A stretch of 64,000 nucleotides of DNA from Diphasiastrum complanatum (taxonomy: Eukaryota; Streptophyta; Lycopodiopsida; Lycopodiales; Lycopodiaceae). How positions within the stretch are numbered: the first letter of the stretch is position 1; the number at the start of each line of letters is the position of its first letter. The notes below the pieces were generated by a model, which was not told the origin of the DNA, did not search any database, and saw nothing but the letters and a program-made list of their open reading frames with translations. Positions 43,840-53,493 of this stretch are shown here, piece by piece. The position numbers and the translations under genes are program-made. The stretch spans positions 42,174,368-42,238,367 of the forward strand of contig CM055106.1 in the NCBI GenBank assembly GCA_029204225.1, written 5' to 3'.

Positions 43840-44600
43840 CATTTTTGTTTGCGTGTTCTTATGCAATCCTGGAAGTGGAGTCACAATTGGTCCTTCTTGA
43901 GATGCTGATCTTCCCAATTGAGAAGATGTTTTAGAGCCCGGTCTAAGTAATTAGTAAGTTGTTGAAGTTCATCCGGGGAGAAACCGATCTCATCATATAA
44001 GACATAGTAGTGGGTAGGTCTAGGGTTTAGGGTTTAGGGATGAAGTTGTAGCATAAGTAATTAGTAAGTTGTTGAAGTTCATTTGGGAGAAGTAAAACTG
44101 CCATAAGTGTAGGGAGAAGTAAAACTGCAAGAATACATACTGATCAAGCTGTGCTTGACCACATAATTTGCTAGGATAAATTTTTCTAGTGATGTTTACT
44201 ATCTTGCCTCTCTTGTCATCCCCAGGCACTGGAAAGACCTACTGATATGTTTACACCCACTGATTTCCAATTAGTTGGATTTTCCACCAGTATATGAATA
44301 TCAAGCGGCCTGTTTTCACTACGGTGTAATTGATAGATATTACCAACTATTTTTAGTGCTACACTTTCCGGACAACAATGTGATACAACCATTCCAAAGA
44401 TGATAGTGGGCTGCTGGGAGACGGCGTATTGCAGCCAGGGTTTAAGGTTTAGGGTCCAAGGATGAAGTTGTAGCATAAGTATTTAGTAAGTTGTTGAAGT
44501 TCATCCTGGGAGAAACCGATCTCATCCTATAAGACATAGCAGTGTGTAGGTTTAGGGTTTAGGCTTAGAGAGGCAGGATAATAAACATCACTTTAAACAT
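43840..44600 (+). repeat. tandemly duplicated block with telomere-like words
   Basis: AGTAATTAGTAAGTTGTTGA followed by AGTTCAT occurs at about 43946, 44055 and 44478; GAGAAACCGATCTCATC at 43978 and 44510; TAGGGTTTAGGGTTTAGGGA at about 44021 with shorter versions at 44440 and 44550. Degenerate duplication; no gene. Confidence 0.55.
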
Positions 44601-45206
44601 TTATCCAAGAAAATTATGTGGTCAAGCATAGCTTGAGCAGCTTGCATAGCTTGATCTTGAAGTTTGCCTAGCTCAAGGAGCTCTGTATGTAGCACCTTTC
44701 TGAAAGCTCTTCAGCATCCTTGAACACACTACGTTGGGTCTCAAAGCCATTCTGCATAGTCTAGCTCCGCTTTTTCTTGGTACTCCAAGACCTTCACTTC
44801 CTCGGCAGGAAAATCCACTGATTGGAAATCAATGGGTGTTGTCTCTGAAATCTCACCAAAAACGTTTGACGTGGATTTGAAGAAGGAGCAAATAATGATG
44901 TGGTAAAATCCTTGAGTACATAAAGGCGACACAACCACTCCTATCATCTGCATGCACTGGAAGGACCTTTTTGACCATTGCTTTCTTACAAATCTTCCTG
45001 GCCAAATATCCAGGTGAAAGGGTATTGATCACGGCCCCCAGAAGGCATGCAGCTTCCTTGGGTGTCCAAGATAAGGAAATGGGCAGTGAAGTCAATTCCT
45101 TTACACAACCTGAATGAAGCCCTTAAAACTGTAGAGAGTTTTTTAGATGAAGGGCATTTCCCACGCACAAAGAACACGAGGATACTTCTCCCAAAAATCT
45201 TCTGGT

Positions 45207-45209
<3 letters not shown>
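44601..45209. other. unassigned sequence with degraded minus-strand reading frames
   Basis: Minus-strand frames (45095-44741) read fairly protein-like (GAVINTLSPGYLARKICKKA, DFQSVDFPAEEVKVLEYQEK) but are broken by stops and match nothing I recognise. Possibly an old transposon. Confidence 0.3.

Positions 45210-45268
<59 letters not shown>
45210..45268. repeat. (GA)n microsatellite
   Basis: 59 bases of pure AG dinucleotide. Confidence 0.97.
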
Positions 45269-45271
<3 letters not shown>

Positions 45272-46100
45272 GTTTAGATATAAGCTCCTTTGCAATGTAT
45301 GTTTACATTTTTGAATACTCAATTTCAAGACTCTTCCACCAGGCTCATACTTTTCTGAATATGATTGAAGTTCAGCATATTTATTCTAATGTAACCCCAT
45401 TTCTTGTGATGGTGTTTAGGCTTTAGCTACCGCACCTCAAATTGTCAGAATTATATATTATACACTCAACTATACCACGACCACCCTTACCCAGGAGAAT
45501 ACTATATTTAAAAGTCCTTTCCCAAAAGATACCTCAATTATCCAAAGCACAGTTCAAATCCTATGTTTTTAACATCTAGAGCAGCAACAAGTCCAACTAA
45601 ACTGAAGACAAAATTTGTTTAGGCAAAGAATGTGAATCTGGTTGACCTGAACCTTGGATAACGAACTGTACAAAATGATAATCCCCTAAACCTGAACCTT
45701 GAATAAACAACCTTCGATAAAGGAGGCTTTGTTAACTGGTATAAAGGAGAAGCTCTAGAAAACTTGCCTGGTATTTGTGACTTCACAATTTTTTTGAAAC
45801 TTATGCCCGGACAGCATGACAGGGATATATATTGATCCCTGTCTGTCCTTAGATTGGTTTGTTGTCTGAGGAAAGTAAATCTGGAGGATTCCTGCTGTAG
45901 CACGACATGCGAGCATTCAGAATTGGCAAAAGCACAAGGTCTTTGTTTATCGCCTTGTGGCAGAAATAAATGCAGAGAAAAAGATTGAGAAGGCTTCAAC
46001 TCACAAAGAGTGGCTCTCAAAAATTCTCATCCAGTGATTCGATCATCCCATTATGTTCTACTGCAGCCGTGACAGAATATGTGCCAGACACTCTCTGATA
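45269..46100. other. unassigned intron sequence
   Basis: No motif recognised; the 133-codon minus open frame at 45619-46020 lacks family features. Confidence 0.4.
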
Positions 46101-46179
46101 ATTGATTCCCGGGGGGGTGGGGGGGTAGGGGGTGGAAAATCATTTTTATTTGTTTTTGGGCATGTGGGAGCGACCGGGG

Positions 46180-46474
46180 AGGGGCCTGTATTTTTTTTTT
46201 TTGAAAAAAAAAATTTGAAAAATGGCGGACGCGTCCACCCCCGGACGCACCCTTGGCGCGGACTCGCGTCCGTGTCTGGTACCGCCGGTACCATAACAGT
46301 GGTACCGCCGGTACGGTACCGCCCTGGGATCCGTGGTACCAGGGTGGTACCATAATATAAAAAAAAAAAAAATTTCCCGTGTTATTTTCGTAGATTTTTT
46401 TTTTTTTTCTTTTGGTACTGCCGACCGATATGGTACCGCGGTACCGGGATCCGTGGGACCTGGTACCGCGGGAC

Positions 46475-46517
<43 letters not shown>

Positions 46518-46700
46518 ATATATATCAAAGATGAATGGGGTGGATGCGGATGGGCCATGGGTGCGTCTGGGGTCCGGACGCGTCCAACCCAGAAGCACTG
46601 TTTCTTTTTTGTGTATTTTAGGGTTAAAAAATAGAAAGGACGTGTTCGGGGGTCGGACGCGGATGCGGCCTTTCCGCGTCCGGCCTGGACCCTCAGAGCC
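46180..46700. repeat. nested GC-palindrome elements (GGTACC type inside GGACGCG type)
   Basis: GGACGCGTCC words at 46226-46272, then a GGTACCGCCGGTACC element (46277-46477) with the core GTTATTTTCGTA at about 46379, ending GCGGGACCTATAATATAT. A long TA tract (46479-46525) follows, then a second set of GGACGCG words (46555-46690) with GTGTATTTTAGGGTTAAAAA between. Best explained as a GGTACC element inserted at the TA tract of a GGACGCG element. Confidence 0.6.
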
Positions 46701-47628
46701 TCAAAGTCGCATGTTGCTTGGGTATAGGGTATTGGGTCATTAATTAGGAGTGGCTGGACTGACCCCCTAAAAAGTAGGAGAGTTGGCTAGTCACTTGCCT
46801 AAGTGTTAGGGTACTGCCAAGTGGCAAGTGTCGACTGTGCATGGAGTTGGCCATGTGTCGATATTTAGGAAGGGTCAGGGTTAAGGGGTGCTTGAGGATT
46901 GTGTATAAGTGAACCTAGAGAGAGGCATTCCTCATCATAATCTATGCAGCAAAGGCTGTGAGGAGACGACGCAGCCAACTCCACTGTGTTTGTGTTTGAT
47001 GCTATGTGCTTGCAGGGAATCACAAAGGCTGAAAATTTGTGGCGATCAGTGCATGTTTGGATGGGTGTCAGTTGGAAGATCAGGGAGAGCCTGACACATG
47101 CCCACTACACTACGATCACTCATAGCATATGAGGACTCCTGTTGTGTTGCTCTTATGGTACGTGAGATGTTCCTACTTTGACGAGATCTATGTCAGACAA
47201 CTGAGCAGAGTCACCCTAGCCTTCAGCCTTAGATTACATCCTTCTTCTCTAGGAGAAAGTCACGATAGGATTTAGAGTCTGGTGATGATGAGGATGATAT
47301 ACCTATCCATCGGGATCAGAAACCACACACCATTCATAGTCATGTTGCAGCTCGAGCTATCCGACCTATCACGAGGAGATCTCATCCTCCTATATGACGT
47401 TAGCGACCACCGGAGTTAGCTCATGCTGCGGCTCGTATTACATCCTTCTATAGTAGGACATGATGACTGTGATATACTATGTCCCTATATGGTCTCATCT
47501 CATTTATTTCAGTTCATAGTATTAGATATGTTGTTTCTTTCGTACTTTTTTGGAGATGTTTCATACGCTCCCACTGTTAGCGCATACTTGACATGTACAT
47601 TTACTAGTCTTATATGCCTTTTGGCATG
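46701..47628. other. unassigned sequence, LTR-like in places
   Basis: 46720-47000 has the look of a Gypsy LTR (GGTACTGCCAAGTGGCAAGT and a TATA-like GTGTATAAG at about 46898), but no boundary or internal domain supports it. Confidence 0.3.
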
Positions 47629-47657
47629 GAAAAGACATTAATAAAGCTTTCTTTCTT

Positions 47658-47716
<59 letters not shown>
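47629..47716 (+). repeat. retroposon-like tail with (TTTC)n and (CT)n
   Basis: GGAAAAGACATTAATAAAGC as at 4767, then TTTC units and 56 bases of CT (47661-47716). The CT run ends 23 bases before the polymerase exon and may act as an oversized polypyrimidine tract. Confidence 0.6.
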
Positions 47717-47719
<3 letters not shown>

Positions 47720-47739
47720 TAAGCCTTTGTTGATGACAG

Positions 47740-47829
47740 GGTAGTGCAGCAGATGTTGCAATGTGCGCAATGTTAGAAATCAGTCGCAACCATACTCTGA
47801 AAGAGCTTGGTTGGAAATTAGTTCTTCAG
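47740..47829 (+). CDS. POP: organellar DNA polymerase exon: palm helix before motif C
   Basis: 30 codons, GSAADVAMCAMLEISRNHTL then KELGWKLVLQ. Joins the exon ending TPVQ to give the invariant TPVQGSAAD block. Acceptor ATGACAG preceded by a 56-base CT tract; donor GTGTCT at 47830. Confidence 0.94.
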
Positions 47830-47951
47830 GTGTCTTTTTCTCCTCAGCTTATTATAACATATTAATAAAGTTTTCAGTATACTTGATGTTTGATGAGGCA
47901 TCTTTCTGAAAGTTAAATTCTATGGCAACCAATCTTGTAATGTCAACACAG
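47830..47951 (+). other. POP: intron (122 bp)
   Basis: The only short intron of the gene; GTGTCT...CAACACAG, no repeat. Confidence 0.9.
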
Positions 47952-48113
47952 GTACATGATGAGGTAATTTTGGAGGGGCCAACGGAATCTGCAGAAGTTG
48001 CTAAAAAGCTTGTGATGGATTCGATGTCTTATCCTTTTAATGGTGAAAACTGGTTGAGGGTGAAACTGGATGTTGATTGTAAATATGCTGACAGTTGGTA
48101 TGCAGCAAAATAG
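47952..48113 (+). CDS. POP: organellar DNA polymerase last exon: motif C and C-terminus
   Basis: 53 codons and TAG. Starts with motif C, VHDEVILEGP, whose Asp is the second metal ligand, then TESAEVAKKLVMDSM, PFNGENWLRVKLDVD and the C-terminal WYAAK typical of plant organellar polymerases. The acceptor is CAACACAG. The stop position agrees with family length. Confidence 0.95.
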   Translation, partial: VHDEVILEGPTESAEVAKKLVMDSMSYPFNGENWLRVKLDVDCKYADSWYAAK

Positions 48114-49600
48114 CGGGGACAAGGATGCTACATTAAGGCTTGGAGATATCAATGCGGGTCTGGGATAAGCTTCGATCAGTGAGGGTGCATTTTTCTTGAC
48201 CATGAATATCCATGGAGATATTTGTTAGCATTGACATTTTTTGTCTAGAAATCCTGTTATATTGTAGTAATAATGTAGTGGATCTTAACGTGCATGATGC
48301 TCGATTGTGTAGTGCTGATTTGGATCTTGATAATCTACCAAGAGCATGTATTTTTTTAAACTATTGGATGTAGATTATGTGGCTTTCATCCTGTAGATAT
48401 GTTTAGTCTGACCAGCCAATCTAAGCTGTTCTTCGGTTGTGGATGTTTTTCCTTGGCAAAATTCAGCTGATTATTCTCTTCCATTTTATGGTACTTTGAG
48501 AGCCAAACACTTGAGGCTTTTAACGCAGATGCCATATTATTTCAGGTCTTAATAGTGGGAAATGCAAATGGTGCTTATGGAGGATTCGATCCAACAAATG
48601 AAATGTGTATGTTGGTAAATATAGTTTATGGGTTTGCCATTAACACACTATATAATGCTGATGATGATTTGAGGGTAGAAAAGTTCCTAGTCATCAATCT
48701 CCAATTTTACCAATCCCAATTTACATCTTTCGCAACGATGGCCTTCTATATAGTCGTGACATAATTTTATTTAAGAAGCAAGATTCATTGTGGATAGTAC
48801 ATTTTCTTCAAGTTTAAGTTCTTGGCCTACTGTTATGGGAACTGAGGTGTGAATTCATGAACAACTTGTGAAAATGCACAGATTAAAATTTTTGGTTTCA
48901 AAGCAATACCTGTTGTACTGGCAAACTAGACAAGCAGATTTCACATCACACAATGTTAAAAGTTATGGCAGATGTTGACAATCGACAAAGCGCCAATAGT
49001 CTGTGATCTGTAGCTTTTCTACTCAAAACTCAGAACTGTCAGTTGTCCAAAGCATGGTGTTTTGAAGATGACCACAAAAATTGGAGGGTCACTTCTCACC
49101 TATGGGGAAAGCCAATGGAGGGCTGTTGCTGTTAAAGATTATCCCCCGAGTTGGGTGCCCTTCTGTCATCAGTCAATGCTTCTCCAAAATATATCTAATG
49201 GCAGTAAGAGAGAATTAGTCGACCGATGTCTGAGTAGAAGAGAGGAGGATGATCTTTGAGAAGGTATGCAACAGTGAGCAATCCCATTAGAAGCAAAATT
49301 TGCAGCAGCAAATCAAAGAGGATTGTTTGTAATGAGATAACAAGGCCCATCTTTAAAGACAGCATGAAGTCCGGAGAGTTGGATTTTTGTGCCAGCAAAA
49401 TGAGAGTCTTATAGCAGTAACCAGGAAAATACAGCAAATAAACAAAGTTGACTGTCAATGATGGGCAATGAGCTGATCTAAAAGGAGTGGAAAGGTCTTC
49501 ACACCAATGCACCACTTATTGAGGGCCATGGGATGTCAATTCTGTGGAAGTGTATGGCACACGTTCATTGGTTTTGCTTTCATTTCAATTTAAAATAAAA
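48114..49600 (+). other. 3' flank of the polymerase gene
   Basis: Presumed 3' UTR to start, then AT-rich sequence. No polyadenylation signal can be singled out with confidence. The open frames at 48555-48764 and 49195-49515 show no domain. Confidence 0.5.
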
Positions 49601-49601
49601 T

Positions 49602-49980
49602 GAGCCAGACTCGATCCCTTGGGTTCGTATCGGGATCACGATCTTGTGGACTATGTTCCCGGACCGATGATGCATTCTACACAGTACCATGGCCTATGTG
49701 ATGAGATTTAGGGTTTGGAGTGGTACAACGTCACGTGGGCAACTAGTCGGAGCCTGTCCTGGTAGATGTCCGCCGACACAACGAACGGAAGCTAGAAGCA
49801 GGATTTCACGAAAGCCAGCGAGAGATAATGGGGCGACTACCGGAGCTGCAGCTACGTGCCCTCATGGTCCTCGGACCTGCTCCCCCCTGCCCGAGCTGGC
49901 GAGGGCGAGGAAACGCAACGGATTGAAATTAACTTCACTGCAGAACAACTGGTCAAGGGGTTTGAGGGCGAGCATTTGAG
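49602..49980 (+). repeat. diverged copy of repeat-borne ORF fragment, copy 2
   Basis: The first 85 bases match 30963-31050 (TCGATCCCTTGGGTT, GGACTATGTTCCCGGACC-like). 49735-49960 matches 42225-42460, including RRHNER and ESQREIM coding words and a shared ending around GATTGAAATTAACTTCACTG. So one repeat family links three places in the window. Confidence 0.5.
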
Positions 49981-50750
49981 TGATGATCCATGAATGATTC
50001 CCAATATATATACATGGAGATACTTTTAATTTAATAAAGAGGGGTGGTGTAGGTAGGCAGGGGAATCAAATACCTTGTTGCAAGCAAATAGGTGCTGGGA
50101 TACATGTACTTGATGAGAGTGCAAAAAGAATCAAAGAACATTGAAATGCAATGCACGAAGTTCACAATGTATTCCCAAACGCATCCTTGCAAAACACCAC
50201 TCACAAAGGAGGTGAAAGGGTAGATGTCATATCCATGTCTTATGAGCAAGTTGGCGTGAACTATATTACCAGCAAACACTGAGTAGCTGATCATCTTAAT
50301 GGATTCTATGCCCTCCTATTTTGCAACAACTTGAGTAAACCAGTTAGGCTTGATTGAAAGCTAGATCTCAATATCCTATACAAGTCATAGGGATGTCGGG
50401 TTCAATCTCATTATTACGCATGAAGCTTTGGACAATGAATACAAATTGGAGGCAATGGATTTGGAGCATCTATTTCAGGAAAATTGTATGGAGCTAGAAT
50501 ATCACATAATGTTGTTGAAACAAGAGGCTTTTTTTCAAGAACTGGGGAGAATCATCTAAATTGAAAGTCAATTATTAACATAGTTTGTTCAAGACTTGAA
50601 GAAAATGGTCAAGAGGCGAAGACTCACAAGAGAAAAAGATCGGAAGTCTTAGAGGTAAACTATTGCGACATCTTTGTTATTATTACTCTCACTCTTTGAT
50701 TGTTATTTTTGTTATTTTATGGGGAAAGCTCTCTCGGGGTGTCTTGGAAA
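49981..50750. other. unassigned sequence
   Basis: No recognised coding or repeat content. Confidence 0.4.
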
Positions 50751-50759
50751 ATTGTTTGT

Positions 50760-51195
50760 GATTTCCATAGAACCCACGGGGAACCGTGGCAGGAACCGTA
50801 CCACGGTTCCTTGAATGGTGGTACGGTTTAAAAAATTAATTAATCAATTAATATCCTAATTTCCCCCCCACCAAAAAAAAAAAAAAAAAACCCTCATAGC
50901 TCGTTTTTTGAACCCCCTCTCTGTCAAAAAAAAAAATCAATTAATTAATTAATTATGCCACGTTTCACACGGTTTTTCCTAAAAAAAAATTGTGAACTGT
51001 ACGGTTCATAGAACCGTACTGAACCGTTAAAGTTCATTAATTCTATGGTGATTTCTATTGCAAACCTTCAAACTTATATCTAGATCATAGAATTTGAGAA
51101 CCGTGGACAGTTCACCACGGTTCTCAGAACTGTACAGTGAACCGTACGGTTCAGCAAAAAATTAAGGCTGAACCGTGGTGAACCGTCCGATTAAT
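50760..51195. repeat. GC-palindrome element, GAACCGTACGGTTC type
   Basis: Words GGAACCGTACCACGGTTCC, GTACGGTTC, GAACCGTACTG, CACGGTTCTC on both strands at 50770-50830, 50975-51030 and 51095-51190, separated by ATTAATTAATTA and A-run spacers. Same construction as the other palindrome-word elements with another word. Confidence 0.5.
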
Positions 51196-51204
51196 TAATT
51201 GTAC

Positions 51205-52290
51205 GACACTAAAGGAAGGCTAAATCGTTACAAGGCCAGGCTAGTTGCCAAAGGCTTTCCCAGATTCCAGATCTGGATTATTCAGAAACTTTCAGTCCAG
51301 TCGTCAAACATGCTTCGATCCACCTACTCCTCTCCTTTGTAGCCACAACAAATCTTGAAGTCCACTAGATGGATGTCTAGACTGCATTCCTCAATGGAAC
51401 CATCGAAGATGAAATCTATATGACGCAACCAGAGGGATACGAACTCAACAACAAGCATTAGCACCTTGTATGAAAAGTCCACAAGGCGCTCTATGAATTG
51501 AAACAGTCACCCAGAGCCTGGTTCCAAAAGATCAACACATTTCTGATAGAGAATGGTTTCATTCCATACTCAGCAGACTCGAATGTCTATTTCAAGTTTG
51601 TATCAAATTACTTCATTATCATCACTCTCTATGTTAGATGATACACACTTATTCAGTAATAATCTGAATTTGATGAAGGATACAAAATGAATGCTGGCCC
51701 AGGAATACAAGATGACTGACATGGGTCCAGCCCACTATTGGCTTGGAATCCAAATCCAACGAGATTGACCCAACAGACTGATCTTTATCAGTCAGCAACG
51801 ATATCTCAACAACGTGCTAAGAAAGTATGGAATGGCCAACTGCAAACCAAGTCACTTTCCACTCGACCCTGGACTAAAGTTATCAAAAGAACAGTCTCCT
51901 CAAACTGAGGCAGAGGAGGAGATAAAGCACTACCCGTTTCAATCCATCATCGGCTCACTGATGTATACAATGATCTACACGCGACCAGACCTTGCATATT
52001 CGATCAGTGCACTCAACCAGTTCTTGTCAAATCCAGGCGTAACTCATTGGAAGGCACTGACAAAGGTCATGAAGTACATCCAAGCAACAAAAACTCTCAG
52101 CATCTGCTACAGAGGTAGCCACACTGCCTGTTACATCCTTGAAGCCTACACATATGCGGATTGGGCAAGAGATGTCGACACCAAAAAATCAACTTCTGGA
52201 TTTGTATTTTTATACAACCAAGGCCCAATCTCATGGAACAGCCGGATGTAGACCTCAGAATCCTGAAAATCGAAGGCCAAGTACATGTTT
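51205..52290 (+). pseudogene. Copia pol relic, family C: RT and RNase H
   Basis: Degraded RT (RYKARLVAKG-like, YSETFSPVVKHASIH-like, MDVxTAFLNGT-like over 51220-51420) with several frameshifts. The YVDD region is destroyed near 51635. From 51814 the frame is open: LRKYGMANCKPSHFPLDPG, IIGSLMYTMIYTRPDLAYSI, YADWARDVDTKKSTSGFVFL, GPISWNSRM then TAG. The last part is RNase H. The relic stops abruptly at the tandem array that follows. Confidence 0.85.
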
Positions 52291-52294
52291 TCGG

Positions 52295-52860
52295 ACCTTC
52301 ACATTTTTCCTTTGAGATTTTTTTTTGCCTTAAGCATTTTTGGCACCTTAGCCTTTTTCGCACCTTCACGAAAAAGACGACACAGTGGCCAAGTGGCCAG
52401 AATGCCTTAGAAACAATTTTTAAGACACCTTCGTCTTTTACGCCTTTTTCGGCCCTTCGCAAAAAATGTGACAAAGTGGCTAGAGTGCCTTGGAAACTAT
52501 TTGAAGGCACCTTCGACTTTTTCGTCTTTTTCGCTGTCTTTAAATCTAAGGCACCTTCGTCTTCTTCACTGCCTTTAGTCCAAGGCACCTTTGCCTTCTT
52601 CGTTGTCTTTAGTCTAAGGCACCTTTGCCTTCTTCGTTGTCTTTAGTCTAAGGCACCTTCGCATTCTTCGTTGCACCTTCGCATTCTTCGTTGCCTTCAG
52701 TGTAAGGCACCTTCGGCTTTTCGTCTTTTTCGGCTTCTTCGCTGCCTTCAGTCTACGGGCGCCTTAGGGATTCACACACCTTAAGTCTAAGGGCACCTTT
52801 AGGATTTGCATACATTCAGACTAAGGGCACCTTCGGGTTTTTCGTGTTTTTGCTACATTG
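52295..52860. repeat. tandem array, 34-bp core unit, degenerate edges
   Basis: Unit TAAGGCACCTTTGCCTTCTT plus CGTTGTCTTTAGTC, 34 bases, clearest at 52550-52710. More degenerate versions (CACCTTCG-x-CTTTTTCG) extend from about 52300 to 52860. 34 is not a multiple of three, so it is not a protein repeat. It begins where Copia family C ends. Confidence 0.85.
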
Positions 52861-53490
52861 GTAGACTGACGTCGCCAACTTATCATCAATCCTAAAACAA
52901 CTGGTAAAACAAATATCCTAAGGGTGGTTACCAACTTTGTACATATGTTAAACTGGAGTAAATGGCAGTTAAGGTTTAAGATATTTTACTCTCGACACTT
53001 GTAAATATATATATTAGCTGAATCAAGCTATGTAAGTGTAAATTTCTCTTTCAATCAGAGTTATCTGTAGCCAGTGTTATCACGCTCAGCAAGCTGAAGT
53101 TATTACTTCAAGCGATTGTACTCATTGTTGATATTAATCAGTGTGCAATTTTGGTCTCACTACTGCGTTGTTCATTTTCGCAATCTGTATGAATTCTTCT
53201 ACTTAAATATTTTTTCGGCTAACTGTTGCGTTTCCGTTCTTCCACGCCTACGCTCAAAGCATCGAGCTTCCGCTGCCACTCACACCCACAGTTTTACGAC
53301 AACCCAAACATATGTTGTGAACCTACTTTTTACTACAACTATTCTTTTTTACAGTCCATCTCTCAACGACATTTTCTTACTCCCACTTATCTATTCTCAA
53401 TAAATCGTGTTTTGTTATCTCGTTATTATTCACTTTTTCTTGGTCAAAGTTAGGACACTATCTCTTATCCAATATATCATTTACATCAGA
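52861..53490. other. possible Copia family C LTR and flank
   Basis: T-rich, TATA-like stretch at about 53005 and polypyrimidine-rich sequence typical of Copia LTRs, but no TG...CA pair could be assigned. Confidence 0.3.
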
Positions 53491-53493
53491 CAT

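Larger units (their letters stand above)
24044..47739 (+). other. POP: giant intron (23,696 bp)
   Basis: GTATGG donor and GATGACAG acceptor. It interrupts the conserved phrase TPVQ|GSAAD, so the two flanking exons must be joined. 24044-24830 is plain. Then come a minus LTR fragment, Gypsy pol, a tRNA-like sequence, clustered GC-palindrome elements, hAT copy 2, two convergent ORFs, a full Copia element, a LINE fragment, a possible host exon, and simple repeats up to 23 bases from the acceptor. Confidence 0.88.
8602..48113 (+). other. POP: gene: plant organellar DNA polymerase (family A), 3' six exons
   Basis: Gene-level entry. Six + strand exons, all phase 0 and all with GT donor and AG acceptor, encode 281 consecutive residues of a family A DNA polymerase ending in a stop at 48111-48113. 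Order of motifs: motif A (VADYGQ|LELRILAHLA, catalytic Asp), the insert typical of plant organellar polymerases between motifs A and B (ILEW...PPVPLLK), motif B/O-helix (RRKAKMLNFSIAYG), a VHTLLGR and RAAINTPVQGSAAD segment, and motif C (VHDEVILE, second catalytic Asp). Such enzymes replicate and repair mitochondrial and plastid DNA. The transit peptide, 3'-5' exonuclease and thumb exons must lie left of the window. Introns are 4562, 1106, 9180, 23696 and 122 bases long. Nothing suggests a pseudogene. Confidence 0.93.

Noticed and set aside
46720-47000. Gypsy LTR
   Set aside because: Composition and a TATA-like word fit, but no TG...CA ends, priming site or coding neighbour could be shown.
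49689-49979. Arg-rich 96-codon open frame as a gene
   Set aside because: It is a shifted reading of the repeat whose conserved frame is RRHNER/ESQREIM.
52295-52860. CRISPR-like reading of the regular 34-bp repeat
   Set aside because: There are no unique spacers; units abut directly and degrade gradually. The genome is a plant.
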